In this document: positions 7,682 through 13,619 of the stretch, piece by piece
Numbering within the stretch: position 1 is the first letter of the stretch
Layout of the letters: each line of letters begins with the position of its first letter
From: Ardenticatenaceae bacterium
GTDB taxonomy: Bacteria; Chloroflexota; Anaerolineae; Promineifilales; Promineifilaceae
Reading direction: 5' to 3'
DNA length: 19,353 nucleotides
Assembly (NCBI GenBank): GCA_020634395.1
Contig: JACKBU010000045.1
Coordinates: 1 to 19,353, forward strand
Position numbers and translations under genes: made by a program
The notes under the pieces: generated by a model
The model's database searches: none
The model's input: the letters and a program-made list of their open reading frames with translations, nothing else
Told to the model about the DNA's origin: nothing

Positions 7682-7775
7682 AATTGTTAGATTTTTCGTT
7701 AGGTTGGCTTGTTAGGATGAGCGTGGATCTGCCGAAAATCCATCTTTTAACATACTAACAGCCAACTTCATCAAA
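7682..7775. repeat. Decayed inverted repeat upstream of the gene remnant
   Basis: GTTAGGTTGGCTTGTTAG on the left is matched by CTAACAGCCAAC on the right, and GTGGAT is matched by ATCCA nearer the centre. The arrangement resembles the GTTGGTTTG hairpin at 4813-4891, which sits in the same position relative to the intact small gene. It looks like a degenerate copy carried along with the gene duplicate. Confidence 0.5.
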
Positions 7776-7787
7776 AATTAATCCACG

Positions 7788-8026
7788 GTGGTTAGCAAAA
7801 AGCTGTGCGCTAAATCAGGTACGATAAAGATGCCTGGCTACAGGAGCAAGAATATGCAGAACCGATAAGAGTTTGGACCTAAGTTATGCATCAGTCGCAA
7901 CAAGCAGTTCATCGTCCGTTGGCCAGCCGGGCAAATCGTACCCTTATCTTCGAATAGAAGAATTCCAGTCTCTGCCAGTCCGGTATAAAAGAATTAGAGT
8001 TAACATTACATCCTGCACCTGATTAA
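7788..8026 (+). pseudogene. Decayed paralogue of the small unknown gene at 4907-5254
   Basis: This stretch aligns by eye with the start and middle of the gene at 4907. GTTAGCAAAAAG is identical, and the ATG has become ACG (a GTG follows). About 30 bases are missing around 7805-7820. GATGCCTGGCTACAGGAGCA matches the DAWLPEQ region, and a TAA interrupts it at about 7881. GCAACAAGCAGTTCATCGTC matches the NKQFIV region, and AAAGAATTAGAG matches KEIEV. Frame changes and stops rule out a full-length product. The rest of the 7656-8110 gap holds a decayed hairpin before it and the leader of the next gene after it. Confidence 0.75.
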
Positions 8027-8110
8027 TAGAGTTCAACCATACTTGTCCATTTTGGTCCCTGGCTCTCGTCTTGCCTAAAAGACTGCCAAGGGAGAGGAAA
8101 TTCAGCACCG

Positions 8111-9049
8111 ATGCCCAAAGTACTGCCTTCGTTCCACACGGTTAAATCATCTGCACGCACATTTATCAGGCAGCTGACGCCTTTTATCGTTACCAATTAT
8201 CAATGGTCTCTCGGCCTGTATGCCGGAAAATCCCCCTTTGATCTTAAACCTATAGACAGTGTCGGCAATCCCATCATCACAGCAGACGACGTGACGGATG
8301 TAAAAGCTGGCTTTGTCGCGGATCCTTTTCTGGTCCATCAGGATGAACGCTGGTATCTCTTTTTTGAAGTGCTGGATCTGGCCACGCAGCGGGGTGTACT
8401 GGCGATGGCTGATAGTGTCGACGGTTTGGACTGGACGTACCGGCAGGTTGTGCTGGCCGAACCCTATCACCTCTCTTATCCGCATGTCTTCAACTGGAAC
8501 GGCCGTATTTATATGATGCCCGAAACACCAACAGATTCAGTCTTTCTCTACCGGGCTGTAGAGTTTCCTCTGGTTTGGGAGCGGGAAGCCACCCTGATTG
8601 AACGCGCTGGAGCCGCTGATTCCACTCCCTTTTTCTATCAAGATCATTGGTGGATGCTCGTGGGGACCGTATCCAACGATACGTTGTATCTTTACCATGC
8701 AAATACACCACTAGGCCCCTGGACTGAACATCCCATGAGTCCGCTGTTGCAGAATGAGCCGCGTTATTCTCGACCAGGGGGGCGTGTCTTTACTTATGAC
8801 GGCCGTCTCTATCGAGTCGCTCAGGATGGCCTGTTACGTTACGGACATCAGCTGCACCTTATTGAGATCACTGAACTGACTACAACGACCTACGCCGAAC
8901 GCCTCGTCGAGCCATCACCCTGGTTAGCACCCGGAAACGCTGCCTGGAACTCTCACGGCATGCACCAGGTTGATCTCTTGCCCAATGGCGTCGGGCAGTG
9001 GTTAGCTTGCGTAGATGGTTATCGGAGAACAAGACAGTTTCAAACATAA
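8111..9049 (+). CDS. Beta-propeller protein resembling the N-terminal domain of glucosamine inositolphosphorylceramide transferase
   Basis: A 312-residue protein with five-bladed-propeller character like GH43-type folds. Repeated blade motifs are visible: VADPFLVHQDERWYLFFE (69-86), EPYHLSYPHVFNWNGRIYMM (117-136), DSTPFFYQDHWWMLVG, GPWTEHPMSP, RYSRPGGRVF and RVAQDGLLRYG. This set matches the domain that precedes the transferase domain in plant GINT1 and occurs alone in bacterial polysaccharide clusters. Its enzymatic role in bacteria is not established to my knowledge. Asp71, Glu138 and Asp170 sit where GH43-like folds carry acidic residues, but that is inference. AAGGGAGAGG at 8089-8098 supports the ATG. 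A GT4 gene follows after 45 bases. Confidence 0.78.
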   Translation: MPKVLPSFHTVKSSARTFIRQLTPFIVTNYQWSLGLYAGKSPFDLKPIDSVGNPIITADDVTDVKAGFVADPFLVHQDERWYLFFEVLDLATQRGVLAMADSVDGLDWTYRQVVLAEPYHLSYPHVFNWNGRIYMMPETPTDSVFLYRAVEFPLVWEREATLIERAGAADSTPFFYQDHWWMLVGTVSNDTLYLYHANTPLGPWTEHPMSPLLQNEPRYSRPGGRVFTYDGRLYRVAQDGLLRYGHQLHLIEITELTTTTYAERLVEPSPWLAPGNAAWNSHGMHQVDLLPNGVGQWLACVDGYRRTRQFQT

Positions 9050-9060
9050 ACGAACAGCAT

Positions 9061-9082
9061 AACGGCCGTTGAAGCGCTTCAA
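9061..9082. promoter_or_regulatory. Two abutting perfect palindromes before the GT4 gene
   Basis: AACGGCCGTT (9061-9070) overlaps by two bases with TTGAAGCGCTTCAA (9069-9082). Both are exact palindromes. The second is not part of the octamer family found elsewhere. They occupy most of the 45-base gap and end just before the AAGAGGG ribosome binding site. A protein-binding site or an RNA hairpin controlling the glycosyltransferase is possible; neither is proven. Confidence 0.4.
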
Positions 9083-9094
9083 GAGGGTTTTGTC

Positions 9095-10261
9095 ATGTCG
9101 GTTATTCATGTCCTAATCGTTAATGCTTCGCACTATATCGTGGGTGATACAGCTATGTTGTTGCTCAGCCTATCGTGCCTTGACCCTGATTCATTTTTTT
9201 TACACGTCGTTTCAGCCCCGCGCGGCCCTGTTTATAAACGCTTGAAACAACTGCCCAATGCCAGGGTTTATCCGATGGAAGTTGGCGGAAAAGAAACAGA
9301 CCTGCCTTCACGAGTGCCCGGTCGCCGTCGCCTCCGCAACCTGGCATCAATTTTACGCATTTCCTCTCTGGTAAGACGGGAAGGCATCGACCTGATCTAC
9401 ACGCTCGATCGGACCGCCTCGATGTTTATCTCCTACGCAGTTTCTCGCCTGACACGACGGCCGCTTATTATGAGCGCGCACATATCATTTTACCTGGGGC
9501 ATAGTCGGAGCCATCAGCTGGTGCTTAACCATGCGCAGCAGGTCACCGTAGTCAGCGAACATATGCGGCAGCAGTTTATGCCCTATGTGAACGATCCGGA
9601 AAAGATCATTGTTGTGCCCAACGCCATCACCTTAAAACGTTTTGATCCCGGCCTTGATAGTTTAACGATCAGGAGCGTATTGGGTTTGGAGCCGTCAGTG
9701 CCTGTCGTGGTTCTGGTTGGGCGGATCGATCCCTGGAAAGGACAGGCGGAGCTGATACAGGCCGCATCCATTGTTCTGGAGGAACATCCTGAGACCGTCT
9801 TTCTGCTGATAGGTCAGGGGGATCCGGAGTACATGGAAAAACTGAAGCAGCTAGTTGTTGACCTGGAACTGGGAGAAAAAGTATTGTTTCTTGGTCATCG
9901 CGATGATATTCCCCAAATTTTGGCCGCGGCCGATATAGCCACGATGCCTAGCTATTACGAGGCATTTGGCCTGGTCGCTTTAGAATCGATGGCGATGGCA
10001 AAACCGGTCATTGCCACCAAGGCCGGTGGTGTTCCTGAATTTTTGGTTGACGGAGAGATGGGGATTTTAATCCCACCCAGCGACGCCGACGCGCTGGCCG
10101 AAGCGATCATTCGTTTGTTAAATGACCCTGATAAAGCAAATCAAATGGGGCGTCGCGGACGTAAACATGTAGAACAATATTATTCATTTCCACAGTACCA
10201 ACGCCGCTTCAGGCAACTGTTCCAAAAATCTATCTCTAAAGGAAAAAAGGAATCTCGGTGA
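9095..10261 (+). CDS. GT4-family glycosyltransferase
   Basis: A 388-residue GT-B-fold retaining glycosyltransferase. The N-terminal acceptor domain runs to about 180. The C-terminal donor domain opens with VVVLVGRIDPWKGQ (Arg210, Lys215), has FLGHRDD (266-271), and carries the EX7E motif in YYEAFGLVALESMAMAKPVI with Glu289 and Glu297. GGVPEFL (311-317) is also typical. It transfers a sugar from a nucleotide donor to a lipid or glycan acceptor, probably at the inner membrane surface. It lacks a signal peptide. It forms a two-gene unit with the propeller protein upstream. GC is lower than the flanks and there is no ACGGCCGT octamer inside, which may mark a transferred cell-surface module. Confidence 0.92.
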   Translation: MSVIHVLIVNASHYIVGDTAMLLLSLSCLDPDSFFLHVVSAPRGPVYKRLKQLPNARVYPMEVGGKETDLPSRVPGRRRLRNLASILRISSLVRREGIDLIYTLDRTASMFISYAVSRLTRRPLIMSAHISFYLGHSRSHQLVLNHAQQVTVVSEHMRQQFMPYVNDPEKIIVVPNAITLKRFDPGLDSLTIRSVLGLEPSVPVVVLVGRIDPWKGQAELIQAASIVLEEHPETVFLLIGQGDPEYMEKLKQLVVDLELGEKVLFLGHRDDIPQILAAADIATMPSYYEAFGLVALESMAMAKPVIATKAGGVPEFLVDGEMGILIPPSDADALAEAIIRLLNDPDKANQMGRRGRKHVEQYYSFPQYQRRFRQLFQKSISKGKKESR

Positions 10262-10343
10262 ATTTAGAGAACGCTCCAGGCCACGGCCGTTTACTCCCCA
10301 GCAGATCCAGTGAGCCGCTTTCCTTAATCTTCAAAAACCCGAT

Positions 10344-11141
10344 ATGCATACCAACGACATTTTAGCCTTGTTCGATGCCCAGGAACGGCGCACGGCCGTT
10401 CCCCCCATGTACATCCGCGAAGAAAGCGACGGCGTGGTGCGCCACGTCAGCCGGCGGCCGGAGCGGCTGAGCAACGTGGTGTATAGTAACCTGACGGCCG
10501 TTACCGCCGACGCCGCCATCCAGGCCCAGATCAACCGCTTTCGCGCCTTGGAGCGCCCGCGCTTCACCTGGCACGCCTACGACCACGACGCGCCGCCCGA
10601 TCTGAAAGCGCGGCTGGTAGATCATGGCTTCGTCGCCGACGAGCTGGAAACGCTGCTGGTTCTGGAAACGGCCGATTTGCCGGACGATTTTCCGGAAACC
10701 TGGTCGGTCGATGTACGCCGCCTGAAAAGTGTCTATGAGATTGCCGACGTGGTGGCGGTGTTAACGGCCGTATGGGACGGCGACTTCACCTGGCTCACCA
10801 CCCAACTCACCGATTACCTGACCCATCATCCCGACTTTATCAGCCTGTACGCCGCCTACGTCAACGATGAGCCGGCCAGCTGCGCCTGGAGCCACTTCCC
10901 GGCGGGCAGTCAGTTTGTCGGCCTGTGGGGCGGGGCCACCCTGCCGGCATTTCGGGGTTGGGGTCTGTACAGCGCCCTCGTCGCTGCCCGCGCCGCCGAA
11001 GCCCGGCAGCGCGGCGCGCGTTTCCTCTGGGTCAACGCCAACGACAACAGCCGCCCCATCCTGCAACAACGCGGCTTCCGCCCGTTTGCCGTGAAGCAGG
11101 GGTTTGATTGGGATGAGCGGGAGGAAGAGATTAGAGACTAG
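10344..11141 (+). CDS. GNAT-family N-acetyltransferase
   Basis: A 265-residue protein whose C-terminal half has the GNAT acetyl-CoA site: GLWGGATLPAFRGWGLYSAL (193-212) with the RGWGLY pyrophosphate loop (204-209), then WVNANDNSRPILQQRGF, the usual motif B. The N-terminal 120 residues are a separate region, perhaps a degenerate second GNAT fold. The ribosome binding site is poor. The last few codons and the TAG fall inside a simple-word repeat (GATTAGAGACTAGAGACTGG), so the C-terminus (EEEIRD) probably derives partly from that repeat. The acceptor is unknown. It converges with the dehydrogenase on the other strand. Confidence 0.87.
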   Translation: MHTNDILALFDAQERRTAVPPMYIREESDGVVRHVSRRPERLSNVVYSNLTAVTADAAIQAQINRFRALERPRFTWHAYDHDAPPDLKARLVDHGFVADELETLLVLETADLPDDFPETWSVDVRRLKSVYEIADVVAVLTAVWDGDFTWLTTQLTDYLTHHPDFISLYAAYVNDEPASCAWSHFPAGSQFVGLWGGATLPAFRGWGLYSALVAARAAEARQRGARFLWVNANDNSRPILQQRGFRPFAVKQGFDWDEREEEIRD

Positions 11142-11164
11142 AGACTGGGCAGTCTCCAATCTCA
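11128..11164. repeat. Inverted AGTCTCC/AATCTCC simple-word repeat at the GNAT 3' end
   Basis: AGATTAGAGACTAGAGACTG pairs with CAGTCTCCAATCTC, so the GNAT transcript would end in a short hairpin. It contains the GNAT stop codon. The words are the same as in the ABC subunit 1 insertion. There is no clear T-run after it. Confidence 0.65.
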
Positions 11165-11181
11165 GTAGTTTAAAAACCCAG

Positions 11182-11266
11182 GTCATTCCGAGGAGTCTTC
11201 GACGAGGAATCCCGACAAATTGGATATTTCAGGTGAACGGGATGCTTCGGAGGACCTCAGCATGAC
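11182..11266. repeat. Imperfect inverted repeat (MITE-like), GTCATTCCGAGG...CATGAC
   Basis: The left arm GTCATTCCGAGGAG...ATCCCG and right arm CGGGAT...CCTCAGCATGAC are imperfect reverse complements of about 30 bases around a centre of about 23. It lies in the noncoding gap between two convergent genes. Its form is that of small non-autonomous dispersed repeats; no transposase is present. Confidence 0.55.
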
Positions 11267-11315
11267 AGAAAAACCCACCATTCGTGGAATTCGTATCAGG
11301 GAATTAAACTTACTG

Positions 11316-11337
11316 AATCTCCAGTCTCCAGTCTCCC
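11316..11337. repeat. AGTCTCC simple-word repeat next to the dehydrogenase stop
   Basis: Tandem CTCCAGTCTCCAGTCTCC ends two bases before the dehydrogenase stop codon. It belongs to the same word family as 11128-11164, so both convergent genes end at a copy. Confidence 0.6.
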
Positions 11338-11339
11338 AT

Positions 11340-12299
11340 TTACCCAACAGGGAAGGGCAGCGGCTCGCCGCGCACTCCGGCGATGAGGTTGCGCACGGCC
11401 ATCAGGGCCATCTGTGTGCGCGTGCTCACGGTGGCGCTGGCGATGTGGGGCACAACCAGCACGTTGGGCAGTGCCAGCAGCGGGTGATGGGCGGGCAGCG
11501 GCTCCGGGTCGGTGACGTCCAGGGCGGCGGCGGCGATCTGGCCGCTTTGCAAAGCGGCGTACAGCGCGGCGGTGTCGACCACCGGACCGCGCGCCGTGTT
11601 GATGAGCACGGCCGTTTCCTGCATCAGCCCCAACTCCCGCGCCCCAATCAGCCCGCGCGTCGCCGCCGTCAGGTTGACGTGCAGCGACACAAAATCCGCC
11701 TGCCGCAGCAGATCGTCCAGGCTGGCGTATTCTACGCCCAGTGCCTGCTCCACCTCTGGCCGGCGCGTGGCGCTGTGGTAGAGCACGCGCATGTCGAAGC
11801 CCCGCGCTCGCCGGGCCACCGCCTGCCCAATCCGCCCCAACCCGACGATGCCCAACGTGGCCCCGTGTACGTCCTGGCCCAGCAGCAGTGTCAGGCCCCA
11901 GGTTTGCCAACGGCCGTCGCGCACATAATCCACCCCTTCGCCCACGCGCCGGGCGGCGGCCAGCAGCAGGGCAAAGGCAAAATCGGCCGTGGCTTCCGTG
12001 AGCACGCCGGGCGTGTTGCCCACGCGGATGCCCCGCGCGGCGGCGGCGGCCACGTCGATGTTGTCGTAGCCCACGGCCACCTGGCTGATCACTTTTAGCT
12101 GCGGCGCGGCCTCCAGCAAGCGGGCGTCGATCTGGTCCGTCAGCAGGCAGAGCAGGCCGGTTTTGTCGGCTATGTTGGCCACGACTTCTTCATAGGGCGG
12201 CGGGAATTCTTCGTCCCAGATGGCGGCGTCGCAAACGGCCGTCAACTCCCGCCACGCCTCCTCCGGCAAATGCCGCGTCACATACACTTTTGGCTTCAT
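11340..12299 (-). CDS. D-2-hydroxyacid dehydrogenase (NAD(P)-dependent)
   Basis: A 319-residue member of the D-isomer-specific 2-hydroxyacid dehydrogenase family (glyoxylate/hydroxypyruvate reductase or phosphoglycerate dehydrogenase type). The Rossmann motif GLGRIG is at 153-158. The catalytic residues are all present: Arg237 in NTARGPVVD, Glu266 in DVTDPEPLP and His285 in VPHIASA. VAVGYDNID and TPGVLTEATADFAFALLL are the usual family landmarks. It reduces 2-keto acids or oxidises 2-hydroxy acids in the cytoplasm; glyoxylate is a plausible substrate but not proven. I took ATG 12299 because MKPKVYVTRHLP is a typical N-terminus; the open frame upstream runs only through repeats. It is divergent from the PspC gene. 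Confidence 0.93.
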   Translation of the reverse strand: MKPKVYVTRHLPEEAWRELTAVCDAAIWDEEFPPPYEEVVANIADKTGLLCLLTDQIDARLLEAAPQLKVISQVAVGYDNIDVAAAAARGIRVGNTPGVLTEATADFAFALLLAAARRVGEGVDYVRDGRWQTWGLTLLLGQDVHGATLGIVGLGRIGQAVARRARGFDMRVLYHSATRRPEVEQALGVEYASLDDLLRQADFVSLHVNLTAATRGLIGARELGLMQETAVLINTARGPVVDTAALYAALQSGQIAAAALDVTDPEPLPAHHPLLALPNVLVVPHIASATVSTRTQMALMAVRNLIAGVRGEPLPFPVG

Positions 12300-12310
12300 G
12301 GTCTGTCTCC

Positions 12311-12385
12311 GATAGCTAGAGCGAGAGCGAGAGCGAGAGGAAGAAGTCGTGAAAGACTCTCGCTCTAGCTCTTGCTCTAGCTCCC
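12311..12385. repeat. Inverted simple-word repeat (GAGCGAGAGCGAGA family)
   Basis: TAGCTAGAGCGAGAGCGAGA on the left is matched by CTCTCGCTCTAGCTCTTGC on the right around a centre of about 20 bases. It sits between the divergent dehydrogenase and PspC genes, just upstream of the dehydrogenase start. The remaining 12386-12511 holds a GTAAA-AGAG-TTTAC mini-hairpin and an A-run but no promoter I would name. Confidence 0.65.
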
Positions 12386-12511
12386 TGTAAAAGAGTTTAC
12401 AAAAAAATCCCACAACTCTACGCGCGGCGGCGCGTAATGGGTGGTGTAACGATTCAAGTTTACCAATACCGGGCCACAAAGTGCCCGTAGCAAACAAGGA
12501 AGGAATTAACG

Positions 12512-12721
12512 ATGAGTAAAAAATTGACCCGTTCAAATAGTGATGTGATGGTTGCCGGTGTCGCCGCTGGTTTGGCCGATTATCTGGCCGTAGACCCGGC
12601 TCTGGTTCGCCTGATTTTTGTGCTGCTGACTTTGCTCGGCGGGCATGGCATCCTGATTTACCTCATTCTGTGGATCATTATGCCGCAGGAAGATGTGTCG
12701 GAAAAGATCAAGGTTGGCTAA
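12512..12721 (+). CDS. PspC-domain small membrane protein
   Basis: A 69-residue protein that is essentially one PspC domain. It has KKLTRSNSDVMVAGVAAGLA, then ADYLAVDPALVRLIFVLLTL, and a single membrane span of about 34-57 ending in LWIIMPQED. Larger PspC proteins act with the phage-shock/envelope-stress system. Stand-alone short forms are common in many phyla and their partners are often unknown. No other psp gene is visible here. AAGGAAGGAA just upstream supports the ATG. It has its own terminator immediately downstream, so it is probably a single-gene unit. Confidence 0.9.
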   Translation: MSKKLTRSNSDVMVAGVAAGLADYLAVDPALVRLIFVLLTLLGGHGILIYLILWIIMPQEDVSEKIKVG

Positions 12722-12730
12722 CGCGGCCAC

Positions 12731-12763
12731 AGATTGGACCAATCTGCGAGATTGGTCCAATCT
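12731..12763. repeat. Perfect inverted repeat of a near-palindrome after the PspC gene
   Basis: AGATTGGACCAATCT and AGATTGGTCCAATCT are exact reverse complements separated by GCG. Each arm is also a palindrome around one centre base. It lies 10 bases after the PspC stop and before the true terminator. It could be a protein-binding site or an RNA-stabilising hairpin. Confidence 0.65.
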
Positions 12764-12773
12764 TATCTCATGA

Positions 12774-12813
12774 AAAGCCCCTTCTGGCAGTTCCAGGAGG
12801 GGCTTTCTTTTTT
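12774..12813 (+). terminator. Intrinsic terminator of the PspC gene
   Basis: AAAGCCCCT and AGGGGCTTT form the outer stem, CTGG and CCAG pair within, and CTTTCTTTTTT follows. The form is that of a strong rho-independent terminator in the plus direction. Confidence 0.88.
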
Positions 12814-12880
12814 GGAGAGGGGGGAGCGGGAGCTGCTTTGGTTCCCCCTGCCCTGGCGGGAGCAGGCCAAACCCACCATG

Positions 12881-13190
12881 CACCAGCCGCACCGTGCCAT
12901 GCACCGGCCGCACCGTGCCATGCACCGGCCGCACCGTGCCATGCACCGGCCGCACAGTGCCGTGCACCGACCGCACAGTGCCATGCACCGGCCGCACAGT
13001 GCCGTGCACCGACCGCACAGTGCCATGCACCGGCCGCACAGTGCCATGCACCGGCCGCACAGTGCCGTGCACCGACCGCACAGTGCCATGCACCGACCGC
13101 ACAGTGCCATGCACCAGCCGCACAGTGCCGTGCACCAGCCGCACAGTGCCGTGCACCAGCCGCACAGTGCCGTGCACCGACCGCAATGCC
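12881..13190. repeat. Tandem array 1, 21-bp period, 14 full copies plus a partial
   Basis: Units of CACCGGCCGCACAGTGCCAT+G follow one another without spacers from 12881 to 13174. A fifteenth partial copy ends near 13190. Units differ at only three places: CCGG/CCGA/CCAG, CACAG/CACCG and CATG/CGTG. The -GTG and -CCGA variants tend to occur together, giving a hint of a 42-bp higher-order unit. Because 21 is divisible by three, several frames stay open. I see no ribosome binding site or gene start, so I do not call a protein. The 12814-13608 gap consists almost entirely of this array, array 2 and a C-rich tract. Confidence 0.95.
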
Positions 13191-13201
13191 CTCATCCCCA
13201 C

Positions 13202-13558
13202 GGGGATGACCATTGAGAACGTGGGGATGACCCTTGAGAACGTGGGGACGACCATCGAGAACACGGGGATGACCATCGAGAACGTGGGGATGACCATTGA
13301 GAACATGGGGATGACCATTGAGAACATGGGGATGACCATTGAGAACACGGGGATGACCATTGAGAACACGGGGATGACCATCGAGAACACGGGGATGACC
13401 ATTGAGAACGTAGGGATGACCCTTGAGAACACGGGGATGACCATTGAGAACATGGGGATGACCATCGAGAACACGGGGATGACCATCGAGAACATGGGGA
13501 CGACCATTGAGAACATGGGGACGACCATTGAGAACGCAGGGATGACCATCGAGAACGT
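13202..13558. repeat. Tandem array 2, 21-bp period, 17 copies
   Basis: Seventeen units of GGGGATGACCATTGAGAACG+T run without spacers from 13202 to 13558. The sequence is unrelated to array 1, but the period is the same. Variable sites are ATG/ACG, ATT/ATC/CTT and the final GT/AT/AC. The two arrays meet at a small perfect inverted repeat (CATCCCC-AC-GGGGATG, 13193-13208). On the plus strand only one frame stays open (GMTIENV heptads). No start signal supports its translation. Confidence 0.95.
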
Positions 13559-13565
13559 CGGGACA

Positions 13566-13619
13566 CCCCCTCACCCCATCACCCGCTCACCCCCACACCC
13601 CCACACCCCTACACCCCCC
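13566..13619 (-). other. C-rich tract; G-quadruplex potential on the minus strand
   Basis: Seven runs of three to six C are separated by one to four bases, so the minus strand carries GGGGTGTAGGGGTGTGGGGG-type text. That fits four-tract G-quadruplex rules. It overlaps the last codons and the 3' end of the GMC oxidoreductase gene, and in RNA from that gene it would follow the stop codon. Confidence 0.55.

Noticed and set aside
11220..12098. Plus-strand open frame of 292 codons
   Set aside because: It is antisense to the dehydrogenase, whose motifs are complete; the plus product has a low-complexity His/Arg/Gln composition.
12300..12536. N-terminal extension of the D-2-hydroxyacid dehydrogenase
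   Set aside because: It runs through the GAGCGAGA hairpin repeat; ATG 12299 gives the family-typical N-terminus.
12881..13558. CRISPR array
   Set aside because: Units are directly adjacent with no spacers, and no cas genes are visible.
12533..13574. Long minus-strand open frames through the tandem arrays
   Set aside because: They stay open because the period is a multiple of three and the unit has no stop in those frames; there is no start signal, and they overlap the PspC gene or its terminator.
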